DNA of 64,000 bases, from contig JAPPGA010000019.1 in assembly GCA_028821515.1 (NCBI GenBank), positions 1 through 64,000 of the forward strand. The letters are read 5' to 3'. Shown here piece by piece: positions 44,303-51,681 of the stretch (its first letter is position 1; every line of letters starts with the position of its first letter). The translations under genes were made by a program, and so were the position numbers. Source of the stretch: Gammaproteobacteria bacterium. GTDB lineage: Bacteria; Pseudomonadota; Gammaproteobacteria; Pseudomonadales; Azotimanducaceae. The notes beneath the pieces were generated by a model. It had not been told where the DNA came from. It was given only the letters and a program-made list of their open reading frames with translations, and did no database searches.

Positions 44303-45166
44303 ATGATCAACTTTGGCCTGATTACCTTTGCAACCCACTACGGCTTACAGCCGGCGGAGCTCGGCCGCTGGGCCGAGGGCGCAGGCTACGAGTCCCTCTT
44401 TTTCGCGGAGCACACGCACATCCCCACGAGCCGGAAATCTCCGTTCGGCGGAGGCGGTCCGCTGCCTGACTATTACAAGCAGGCTTACGATCCTTTCGTT
44501 GCCCTCGCCGCGGTGGCCACGGCGACGGAAACCCTCAAGGTCGGCACCGCGATCTGCCTCGTCACCGAACACAATCCCATCACCCTCGCGAAGACCGTTG
44601 CGAGCCTTGATCGGGTCAGCAACGGCCGCGCCATCTTGGGCATAGGCGCGGGCTGGAATGCCGAGGAGATGTTCGACCACGGGGTCGACTTCAAGGACCG
44701 GTGGAAGGTGACGCGTGAGCGCGTGCTGGCGATGCGCGAGATCTGGAACCACGAGGTGGCCGAGTACCACGGCGATTTCGTCGACTTCGAACCTACCTGG
44801 TCCTGGCCGAAACCGGTCCAGGCCGGTGGACCACCCATTCTGCTGGGCGCGAGATCGAGGTGGGTTCCGGACCGGGTCGCAGAGTACTGTGATGGATGGT
44901 TCCCGATCGGAAGGGCGGATCAGCTCGCACCGTTGATGGAACAGGTAAAGGCGAAGGCCGCGGAAGCCGGTCGCGAGAAGCTCGACATGTCGCTATGCGC
45001 CTGGGGAAGGAGCGACCCGTTCCTGACGGCAGAAGAGGTCAATCGGGCGGTCGAGATGGGATTCCGTCGAATCGTCCTGCACTTCGAGCCGCAGGCAGCG
45101 GACCGGCAACGAACGATGCTCAAGGAATACGAGGACTATATCGAGCAGATTGCCTCCATCGTCTAA
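44303..45166 (+). CDS. LLM class flavin-dependent oxidoreductase
   Basis: 287 aa from ATG 44303, placed about 9 nt after GAGGAG; GTG 44297 is too close to it. It belongs to the luciferase-like monooxygenase family and probably uses FMN or F420. The TIM-barrel start INFGLITFATHYGLQPAELGRWAEGAGYESLFFAEHTHIP is typical, as are GTAICLVTEHNPITLAKTVASLDRVSNGRAILGIGAGWN and the GRADQLAPLM segment. The substrate is unknown. It opens the accessory stretch between gyrA and mtaD. Confidence 0.9.
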   Translation: MINFGLITFATHYGLQPAELGRWAEGAGYESLFFAEHTHIPTSRKSPFGGGGPLPDYYKQAYDPFVALAAVATATETLKVGTAICLVTEHNPITLAKTVASLDRVSNGRAILGIGAGWNAEEMFDHGVDFKDRWKVTRERVLAMREIWNHEVAEYHGDFVDFEPTWSWPKPVQAGGPPILLGARSRWVPDRVAEYCDGWFPIGRADQLAPLMEQVKAKAAEAGREKLDMSLCAWGRSDPFLTAEEVNRAVEMGFRRIVLHFEPQAADRQRTMLKEYEDYIEQIASIV

Positions 45167-45205
45167 CTGGACACTCGAATCGCCTTTGGAGGGTCCGCAT
45201 TGCAT

Positions 45206-45227
45206 AATATATCCGATGGGATATATT
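45206..45227 (+). promoter_or_regulatory. Palindromic operator before the HTH/nucleotidyltransferase pair
   Basis: AATATATCC, four bases (GATG), then GGATATATT: a perfect 9-bp inverted repeat in an otherwise GC-rich stretch, ending 10 nt before the HTH gene start. Its position and symmetry fit autorepression by the adjacent HTH protein, as is common in toxin-antitoxin operons. Confidence 0.65.
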
Positions 45228-45237
45228 TCTTTGGCCA

Positions 45238-45738
45238 ATGAATGTCATTCGCCAGCTCCGGGATCAGGTACAGGTAACCCAGGCGCGACTTGCCGCAATG
45301 GTCGGCACTTCACAGTCGGCGATCGCCGCCTATGAATCCGGGTCAAAGTCCCCAACGCTTAGAACGGTTCACAGGCTGGCGGCCGTCCTCGGCCTGGTGC
45401 CGGAAGTCCGGTTCGTCGCATCGCTGACGCGCGAAGACCGCCGCAGCCTGGCCTACCACCAGGTCATTGCCGAACGATTGCTGCGGAATCCAGGACAGAT
45501 AGTGGAGAAGGCGCGTAGGAACCTGAAACGGCTGCAAGCCCTCCATCCGCATGCCGCGCATCTGTTGTCCCTGTGGGAAGCCTGGCTGGACCTTCCGCCG
45601 GGAATGTTGACGGAAGAGATCATCGGCACCAGCGAACTGGCGCGCGATATGCGGCAGGTGTCTCCATTCTCCGGGTTGCTTGCCGCCGCCGAACGACGAA
45701 GCGTGCTGGCGCGTTTCCGAGCAGAAATGGCGGCATGA
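45238..45738 (+). CDS. HTH (XRE-type) regulator, putative antitoxin
   Basis: 166 aa. The N-terminal helix-turn-helix is clear: IRQLRDQVQVTQARLAAMVGTSQSAIAAYESGSKSPTLRTVHRLAAVLGL (residues 4-53). The rest is helical, with LAYHQVIAERLLRNPGQIVEKARRNLKRL, and is not a known enzyme. Its stop overlaps the ATG of a nucleotidyltransferase-like gene (ATGA), the classic antitoxin-first layout. A perfect palindrome lies 10 nt upstream. There is no obvious ribosome site, so initiation may be weak or leaderless. Confidence 0.8.
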   Translation: MNVIRQLRDQVQVTQARLAAMVGTSQSAIAAYESGSKSPTLRTVHRLAAVLGLVPEVRFVASLTREDRRSLAYHQVIAERLLRNPGQIVEKARRNLKRLQALHPHAAHLLSLWEAWLDLPPGMLTEEIIGTSELARDMRQVSPFSGLLAAAERRSVLARFRAEMAA

Positions 45739-46253
45739 ACCGGAGGCAGTTCGAACATGCCGTCCGGGCAGCGGGTGCCATCCTTGGCGTGGACGAGGTT
45801 CTGGTCATCGGGAGTCAGGCGATCCACGGATCGGTTAACGAGCAGCTCCCGGAGGCCGAACGTTCAATCGAAGTCGACATCTCCGCAGTCGAGGATGACG
45901 ACGGATCAAGGGCCGATCTCATCGATGGCTCGATCGGCGAACTGTCGATGTTTCAGGAGGCGTTTGGCTACTATGCGCAAGGCGTCACGCCAGGCACTGC
46001 CGTGTTGCCGGCTGGTTGGCGCGGCAGACTGGTCAGCTACGAATCACCAGCCACCCGCGGTATCCGGGCCCTGTGTCTCGAGATCCACGACCTCTGGATA
46101 TCGAAAGCCGTCGCCAATCGCGAGAAGGACAGGGAGTTCTGCCGGGCGCTGCTTGAGAGAGACCTGGTTGATCGCGATATCCTGAAGCGACGCCTGAAAT
46201 CGGTAGACGATCTCCCGCAGGCTACCATCGATACCGTACTGTCGTTGATATGA
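45735..46253 (+). CDS. Nucleotidyltransferase-fold protein (DUF6036-like), putative toxin
   Basis: 172 aa. The segment VLVIGSQAIHGS (about residues 22-33) followed by RSIEVDIS (about 47-54) gives the G-S and D-x-D-type elements of the polymerase-beta-like nucleotidyltransferase fold, here E-x-D. The later LCLEIHDLWISKAVANREKDREFCRALLE matches the helical part of DUF6036-type proteins. It overlaps the HTH gene by 4 nt. Related pairs are seen as toxin-antitoxin or abortive-infection modules, so a growth-inhibiting role is likely but inferred. A CoA-transferase gene begins 7 nt later. Confidence 0.7.
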   Translation: MNRRQFEHAVRAAGAILGVDEVLVIGSQAIHGSVNEQLPEAERSIEVDISAVEDDDGSRADLIDGSIGELSMFQEAFGYYAQGVTPGTAVLPAGWRGRLVSYESPATRGIRALCLEIHDLWISKAVANREKDREFCRALLERDLVDRDILKRRLKSVDDLPQATIDTVLSLI

Positions 46254-46260
46254 GTCACGC

Positions 46261-48504
46261 GTGACCAAGGTGCTGGAACTGGGAGGGTTCGCCGCGGGGT
46301 TCTGCGGCCGCCTGTTCGTGCATGCGGGTGCCGAAGTCGTTCGTATCGAAGGCGCGCTACCGCCGGTGACGGACGCCTGGGTTTCGGAACGCGCCATGGA
46401 CATATTCCTGCACGCGGGGAAGGAGCGGGTCAGCTTCACGGATGCCTCGGCCCTTCGGCGTCTCGCGGCGGACGCGGATGTCGTGGTGGCGGAGGGAATG
46501 CCGGACGAGATCGAAGCCCTTGGCTGGGAGTCGCTCGACGGCATTCGCGTCGCGATCACGCCCTTCGGTATGACCGGTCCACGGCGTCAATGGCATGCCA
46601 GCGCGTCCGTCCTGCAGGCAATGGCAGGGCAGACGTACCTGATGGGAGACCCGGGGGTTGCGCCGTTGACCCTGCCGGGCCACTACACCGAATACCAGTC
46701 GGGGCAGTACGGATATATCTCCGCTGCCGCCTGTCTGCACGCCATCGACAGGTCCGGCGCATCCCCGCTGCGTTCGATAGACATCAGCATGCTGGAGACG
46801 CTGCTGTCGCTGTCGCAGATGACGACGGTGATGTGGACGTGCAGCGGCAGGGTGCGCATGCGCCACGGGTCGAATTACGGCGTACTGTACCCCGCCAACC
46901 TGTTTCCATGCGCGGACGGGTGGTTCCACATCACCGCGACGCATCGGTTCTGGGGTGCTTTCGCACGGATGCTGGGACGGCCGGAACTGGAGCACGATCC
47001 GCGCTTCGCTGCTGCCCCGGCGCGCACCGAGAACCAGGAGGCGCTGGACGAGATTATCGTCGAGGTCCTGGGGCAGAAGACCAGGGAGGAGATTCAACGC
47101 CTGGGCGAGGCTGCGCGCGTCCCCGCGGGCGCCCTCAAGGATCTGGACGAAGTCCTGGTGGACCCGCACCTCTCCGCGCGTGAGTTCTGGCACACGGTCG
47201 AAGGAATCCGGGTGCCGTCTCTAGGGTTCCGGTTCCGCGACGAAAGCGCAGGCGGGCGCAACTGGTTACCGGTCCCGGCAAAAGACGGCAGCACCCGAAG
47301 GCGCGCCTCGTCGACAGCTCGGGAGCGGGGATCGATGCCTGACGGTAAGGGCCCCTTGGCGGGCGTTCGCATCCTCGACCTGACGCATGTCTGGGCGGGG
47401 CCGCTCGGCACGCGCATCCTCGGCGATCTCGGCGCGGATGTCGTGAAGGTCGAAAGGCCGATGGGACGGGGAGGCGTTTCGGGGACGCCTGGCGCGGGCA
47501 ACTACCCCGGTGGCGAGAAGGGCGAGGACCCCTGGAACCGGCAGGCCACGTTCCTGAAGCTGAACCGGAACAAGCGGAGCCTCGCCATCGACCTCAAGAA
47601 GCCCGAAGGGCGTCGGGTGTTTCTCGACCTCGTCCGGGTCGCTGACGTGGTGATCGAGAACTTCAGCGCGCGCACGATGCCGGGGCTGGGTCTCGGCTAC
47701 GACGTACTGCGCGAGGCTAACGAGAGGATCATCTACGTGTCCATGCCGGGGTACGGTCGTACGGGCCCCTATAGCGGCAGGGTTACCTATGGCCCCTCGG
47801 TCGAAGCGATGACCGGCCTCAATGCGGTCATGGGATATTCGCCCGACGAGCCGCGGAACACCGCAGTCGCGCTGCCGGACCCGATCGGGGGCGTGACCGC
47901 GGCGGCGGCGGTCGTCACGGCTCTTAACCGGCGGGAAGCCACCGGGAGGGGTGCGTTCGTCGAACGGTCCATGCATGAGTCCGGAGTCAGCCTTCTGGGC
48001 GAATTCCTTGTAGAGAGGCAACTTGGCGCGAACCCGCAGCCGATCGGAAACGCGCATCCCGCGCATGCCTTTTCCGACATCTTGAGGACCCGGGGCGAGG
48101 ACGAGTGGATCGCCGTGACGTGCAAGACCGAAGCCGACCGCGCGATCCTCGAAGAGATCATCGACGGCGATGCCTCCGACCACGACAAGCACGATCTCAC
48201 TGCGCGTCTGCAGGCGGCGGGAATACCGGCGGGTCCGGTAACCATCGCGCCGGACATCCTGGCCGATCCCCAGGTGTCTGACCGACGCTACTTTGTCCGG
48301 CTCGAGCGCGAGGACCTGCCGTCGACGCCGATGCCGGGTTCGCCGATGGTCATCGACGGCGACTTCGAGCGGCCCTATTGGTACGTCGCGCCGCGTCTCG
48401 GAGAACACAACCGGCAGGTGCTCGAGGACTGGCTCGCCTATGAAGCTGACGAGACGGCGCGGCTGGAACGTGACGGTGTGCTGGTTGATCGTCCGCCCGG
48501 GTGA
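46261..48504 (+). CDS. Double-domain CaiB/BaiF-type (class III) CoA-transferase
   Basis: 747 aa from GTG 46261, about twice the normal length. The N-terminal half (to about 355) carries VLELGGFAAGFCGRLFVHAGAEVVRIEG. After a linker, the second half (about 360-747) restarts with LAGVRILDLTHVWAGPLGTRILGDLGADVVKVERP and has FLKLNRNKRSLAIDLKKPEGRRVFLDLVRVADVVIENF. So this is a tandem fusion of two class III CoA-transferase units, which move CoA between organic acids. The second half is closer to the canonical sequence. The substrate is unknown. Confidence 0.9.
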   Translation: MTKVLELGGFAAGFCGRLFVHAGAEVVRIEGALPPVTDAWVSERAMDIFLHAGKERVSFTDASALRRLAADADVVVAEGMPDEIEALGWESLDGIRVAITPFGMTGPRRQWHASASVLQAMAGQTYLMGDPGVAPLTLPGHYTEYQSGQYGYISAAACLHAIDRSGASPLRSIDISMLETLLSLSQMTTVMWTCSGRVRMRHGSNYGVLYPANLFPCADGWFHITATHRFWGAFARMLGRPELEHDPRFAAAPARTENQEALDEIIVEVLGQKTREEIQRLGEAARVPAGALKDLDEVLVDPHLSAREFWHTVEGIRVPSLGFRFRDESAGGRNWLPVPAKDGSTRRRASSTARERGSMPDGKGPLAGVRILDLTHVWAGPLGTRILGDLGADVVKVERPMGRGGVSGTPGAGNYPGGEKGEDPWNRQATFLKLNRNKRSLAIDLKKPEGRRVFLDLVRVADVVIENFSARTMPGLGLGYDVLREANERIIYVSMPGYGRTGPYSGRVTYGPSVEAMTGLNAVMGYSPDEPRNTAVALPDPIGGVTAAAAVVTALNRREATGRGAFVERSMHESGVSLLGEFLVERQLGANPQPIGNAHPAHAFSDILRTRGEDEWIAVTCKTEADRAILEEIIDGDASDHDKHDLTARLQAAGIPAGPVTIAPDILADPQVSDRRYFVRLEREDLPSTPMPGSPMVIDGDFERPYWYVAPRLGEHNRQVLEDWLAYEADETARLERDGVLVDRPPG

Positions 48505-48520
48505 GCGCGGCCTGACGGGG

Positions 48521-48559
48521 CTGATCGCGGCGCAGTTCCGCTATGCTAAACGCGATCAG
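48521..48559 (+). promoter_or_regulatory. Inverted repeat around a -10-like box upstream of the Gfo/Idh gene
   Basis: CTGATCGCG (48521-48529) and its exact complement CGCGATCAG (48551-48559) are 21 nt apart and bracket TATGCT (48542-48547). The second arm ends 25 nt before the start codon. It may be an operator or an mRNA hairpin. Confidence 0.35.
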
Positions 48560-48584
48560 ATAGAGCAAGAGAGACTCAGGAACC

Positions 48585-49688
48585 ATGGCCAAGCCACTTA
48601 AAGTGGGCCTGGTTGGGACGGGAGGCATTTCCCGCCGTCACCTGCCCGCGTATCAGCAATTCCCCGACCAGGTACAACTCACGGCCGCATGCGACATCGT
48701 CGAAGCCGCTGTCCAGGAGTTTGGGCAGCGGAACCAGGTCGACGCGATCTACACGGACTTCGGAAAGATGCTGCGCGAAGCGGACATCGATGCCGTGGAC
48801 ATCTGCACGGCACACAACGCGCATGCGCCTCTGGCCATCGCGGCGGCCGAAGCAGGCAAGCACGCGATTACCGAGAAGCCGATGGCGATCTCGCTCGACG
48901 AATGTCGGCAGATGATCGACGCCGCCGACAAGGCGGGGGTGACGCTGATGGTTGCCCAGCACCTGCGGCATACGCTGGAGGCGAAGGCCGTGAAGCGAAT
49001 GCTCGACGAGGGGACATTGGGTACGATCCAGGCCGTCAAGACCCATGCAATCCAGGGAGGGGGCCGTCCGAGGATACGTTCCCACGGCATCAGCAATTGG
49101 GGACGCGACAAGGCAGTGGCCGGCGGCGGCATCCTCATGATGGTCAGCGTGCACCACATAGACCTGCTGCGCTATTACGCGGGCGACGTCAAGCGCGTGA
49201 GCGGCGTCTGCCAGTCGATCCAGCCGCACATGCTGAACGGTGCCGAAGACATGGCTTCGGCGACGCTCGAATTCGAGAGCGGCGCCGTCGGCAACCTGTT
49301 CGCCAACGGGACGACCTACCTGGCGCCCGAAGGCTCGTCGTACCAGATATTTGGCTCTAACGGCACGATCGTCTCGACGAGGCCGACGGACGAGCAGCGC
49401 GAAATAGGGGCGATACCCCATTTCGGCGACATCCTGTACCGGCTTCGGGAGGAGAGTCCCGAGAGGTCAACGGTGCAGAATCCTCACTTCGACCCGATTG
49501 CCACCAACGCCGACGACCTACCGACCGCAAACGGTTTCATCAACGAGATACTTCACTTCGCGGATTGCTGCCGGACCGGTGAAGAGCCCATCAGTAGCGG
49601 CCACGACAACATCGGGACCATCAAGACAATCATGGGCATCTACGAGTCATCCCGTACAGGAGAGTGGGTCGACCTGGATTCGCTCTAG
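48585..49688 (+). CDS. Gfo/Idh/MocA family oxidoreductase
   Basis: 367 aa. The N-terminal Rossmann domain (KVGLVGTGGISRRHLPAY) binds NAD(P). The family EKP motif, which holds the catalytic lysine, is in KHAITEKPMAISLDEC. The C-terminal alpha/beta domain has RSHGISNWGRDKAVAGGGILMMVSVHHIDLLRYY with a conserved histidine pair. Such enzymes oxidise or reduce sugars and inositols, and the substrate cannot be named. It starts 80 nt after the CoA-transferase gene; a 9-bp inverted repeat lies between. Confidence 0.92.
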   Translation: MAKPLKVGLVGTGGISRRHLPAYQQFPDQVQLTAACDIVEAAVQEFGQRNQVDAIYTDFGKMLREADIDAVDICTAHNAHAPLAIAAAEAGKHAITEKPMAISLDECRQMIDAADKAGVTLMVAQHLRHTLEAKAVKRMLDEGTLGTIQAVKTHAIQGGGRPRIRSHGISNWGRDKAVAGGGILMMVSVHHIDLLRYYAGDVKRVSGVCQSIQPHMLNGAEDMASATLEFESGAVGNLFANGTTYLAPEGSSYQIFGSNGTIVSTRPTDEQREIGAIPHFGDILYRLREESPERSTVQNPHFDPIATNADDLPTANGFINEILHFADCCRTGEEPISSGHDNIGTIKTIMGIYESSRTGEWVDLDSL

Positions 49689-49767
49689 GAGCTTTAGCCA
49701 CTGGGCGTGGCAATGAAGAGATCTGAGATCAGAGATTCTATTCGCTCACTCTGCAAGGAAGATCGCA

Positions 49768-50598
49768 ATGCCGCAACAACAGGAATCTCTGCTCGAAAAC
49801 CTGATCTACATGCATTGGGGCGTCAGCGTGGTGCTTTCGCTGTTGGCGTACGTTGGGCTGGCAGTGGTACTCCCGCAATACTGTGCTGGCGATTCTTGTG
49901 GCTTGGTACTCCGCCCGCTTGTACCTGTCCTTTCTACGATGGCGCCGTTTATTGCGCTCGCACTGCTGATTCCTGCCCCACTATCTGCGTTGCGAGCCTG
50001 GAAAGAGCGTCGGCTGCTGGACCGCCAGCGCAACTTGGAGTCGATTCGGTCATTGCACTGGAAGGACTTCGAGAGACTCCTCGGCGAGTACTACCGGCGA
50101 CAGGGTTTCAAGGTGGAAGAAAACCGGCAAGGAGGCGCGGACGGCGGGGTCGACCTCCGGCTCAGGGACAAGGATGGCTTGCACGTTGTCCAATGCAAAC
50201 AGTGGCAGTCGCGGCAGGTCGGCGTCCCGATTGCGAGGGAGCTATTAGGCGTCATGGTCGACCAAGGTGCATATGGCGGCAGCATCGTCACGTCTGGAAC
50301 TTTCACCAGAGAAGCCGAGCAATTCGCCGAACGCAACGGCATGGAGCTTGTCGATGGGGCACGGCTGGAACGCATGATCATGGAAGTCCGCCGGGGAAAG
50401 GAGGCGAATCCCTTTCCGCCAGGTACTGCCGAGGCAGACGGCGACACGCAATGTCCCCGTTGCGGCTCACCACTTGTGCTGAGGACAGCCCGGCGCGGGC
50501 CTAACGCCGGATCGGAGTTCTACGGCTGTTCGTCCTTTCCGAAGTGCCGGTATATCCGGCCCCAGGGTCGCCGCGCAAGCGACAGGCGGACTGGATGA
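49768..50598 (+). CDS. Membrane-anchored Mrr-like restriction endonuclease with zinc finger
   Basis: 276 aa. Two membrane helices at the N-terminus (about 17-38 and 50-72) are followed by an Mrr_cat/DUF2034 nuclease domain. It starts LHWKDFERLLGEYYRRQGFKVE and has the D-x14-QxK active site in GGVDLRLRDKDGLHVVQCKQW. The C-terminus is a topoisomerase-type zinc finger with CPRCG and C-x5-C (GCSSFPKC). The fold suggests DNA cleavage near the membrane, possibly defence against modified or incoming DNA. Decayed antitoxin genes follow. Confidence 0.88.
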   Translation: MPQQQESLLENLIYMHWGVSVVLSLLAYVGLAVVLPQYCAGDSCGLVLRPLVPVLSTMAPFIALALLIPAPLSALRAWKERRLLDRQRNLESIRSLHWKDFERLLGEYYRRQGFKVEENRQGGADGGVDLRLRDKDGLHVVQCKQWQSRQVGVPIARELLGVMVDQGAYGGSIVTSGTFTREAEQFAERNGMELVDGARLERMIMEVRRGKEANPFPPGTAEADGDTQCPRCGSPLVLRTARRGPNAGSEFYGCSSFPKCRYIRPQGRRASDRRTG

Positions 50599-50651
50599 GG
50601 GTACAGCAAGGACGAAATAGAAGCTCTCGTCCTTCTCGACGAGGACGGTGT

Positions 50652-50882
50652 CATGCGGAACATCACGCAAGAGCGGACGCGGACACGATAGACGCGGCGC
50701 GGCAGCGGGCTGCGTCGAAGAACACGACCCTGAACGCGGAGTTCCGAGTTTGGCTGGAGGGCTCCCGGCGCCACCTGGAGGCCGTGCGATTGGTTCCGTC
50801 CAAGAGCAGCGAGCGAAGTACGCGACCGGCGGGGTCAACCTCACCAGAGACGAATAGAATGAGCAGCTCTACAGGATTCTGA
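50652..50882 (+). pseudogene. Remnant of an antitoxin gene (frameshifted)
   Basis: Reading frames must be switched to follow the protein: MRNIT, then (one frameshift) ADADTIDAARQRAASKNTTLNAEFRVWLEG, then (second frameshift) GGVNLTRDE-stop-NEQL. This order resembles small antitoxins of PIN-toxin pairs, which have a similar NTTLNAxFRxWL stretch and end near TRDEMNER. Two frameshifts and an in-frame stop show it is dead. No intact toxin gene follows. Confidence 0.6.
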
Positions 50883-50919
50883 CCGCCATCACATCGTGCA
50901 GGCCTGAGACCCGCTTGCG
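50880..50919. repeat. Direct repeat, left copy, of the 3' end of the SCP2-like gene
   Basis: GACCGCCAT followed by TCGTGCAGGCCTGAGA recurs at about 51120-51156 with some four differences in 37 nt. The two copies bracket the HTH antitoxin remnant. In the minus-strand frame both encode SGLHDVMAVR. Confidence 0.7.
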
Positions 50920-51086
50920 CCCGCGCGGCACTGAGTCGTCGCGCTATTTGGGTTTGGGTGAGGTGGAGAACTTCCCGAACCGCGTGAGGCGAGACGGCAG
51001 GGATGCACGATGTCAGGACCCTTGCCTCTCGCGTGCTCGAGTGCCTCGCCGAGGGATCGGACGAGGTCGTCACTAAAGGTGGTCAT
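50883..51086 (-). pseudogene. Remnant of a HigA/NadS-like HTH antitoxin gene
   Basis: Starting at ATG 51084-51086: MTTFSDDLVRSLGEALEHARGKG, the usual opening of short HTH antitoxins. After a frame change it continues as HAVREVLHLTQTQIARRLSAA, the first half of the helix-turn-helix. The rest of the HTH is missing, and the frame instead runs into a duplicated end of the SCP2-like gene (SGLHDVMAVR). It is truncated and frameshifted, so non-functional. Confidence 0.6.
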
Positions 51087-51109
51087 GGTTTGTGTCTCCT
51101 CGGACCCGG

Positions 51110-51535
51110 CTAAAGCGTCCTGACCGCCATGACGTCGTGCAGGCCTGAGAGCCACTTGAGGCCGCTCAGGACCGACGCGTCTCCCTCTCTCTGAATGCCA
51201 GCCGCGAGCGCCTTCAGGGTCTCCACATCCAGCGGTGGATCGGTCGAAAGGCGCCGGGCTGCCGCCAGGACCATCTGATAGTCGACGGTGGCGCGCACGT
51301 CAGCTTCTGCCAGGACACCGGGCGAGACCTCGATACGGTTATCGGCTATGCGCAGATACCAGCCGACCTTGCCGACACCCTCGGGATCGAGATGGGCGGG
51401 AGGATCGGTGAAGACCTCGTTGAACGTGACATTGATCCCGGTCAGGTCGGCGCCTTCGGCCCGTTGCTCGATGAACTCGCGTGCAACGGCGATCCAGTCA
51501 TGGCTGCAGAACTCGTACTTGGTGGATTCGCTCAC
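51110..51535 (-). CDS. SCP2-like (sterol carrier) domain protein
   Basis: 141 aa from GTG 51533-51535, chosen because GAGGGAGGGGAGC lies immediately before it; a longer ATG start (51574) lacks this. The protein (WIAVAREFIEQRAEGADLTGINVTFNEVFTDPPAHLDPEGVGKVGWYLRIADN) has the look of a small lipid-binding SCP2-type domain, ending ADVRATVDYQMVLAAARRL. The assignment is by pattern only. Its last 13 codons are duplicated about 235 nt downstream beside antitoxin remnants. Confidence 0.55.
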   Translation of the reverse strand: MSESTKYEFCSHDWIAVAREFIEQRAEGADLTGINVTFNEVFTDPPAHLDPEGVGKVGWYLRIADNRIEVSPGVLAEADVRATVDYQMVLAAARRLSTDPPLDVETLKALAAGIQREGDASVLSGLKWLSGLHDVMAVRTL

Positions 51536-51681
51536 GCTCCCCTCCCTCTTCGGCGTCGGCTGCACTGCCGGCATCGTATAACGGGTCAGGGGTCAGCTGA
51601 ATGCATTAGACTCGCAGACGGTCTGCCTCCCGTCGCTTTGGGAGGCGACTCGCGGGGAATTCGTCTAGGGGGGCATGAACC

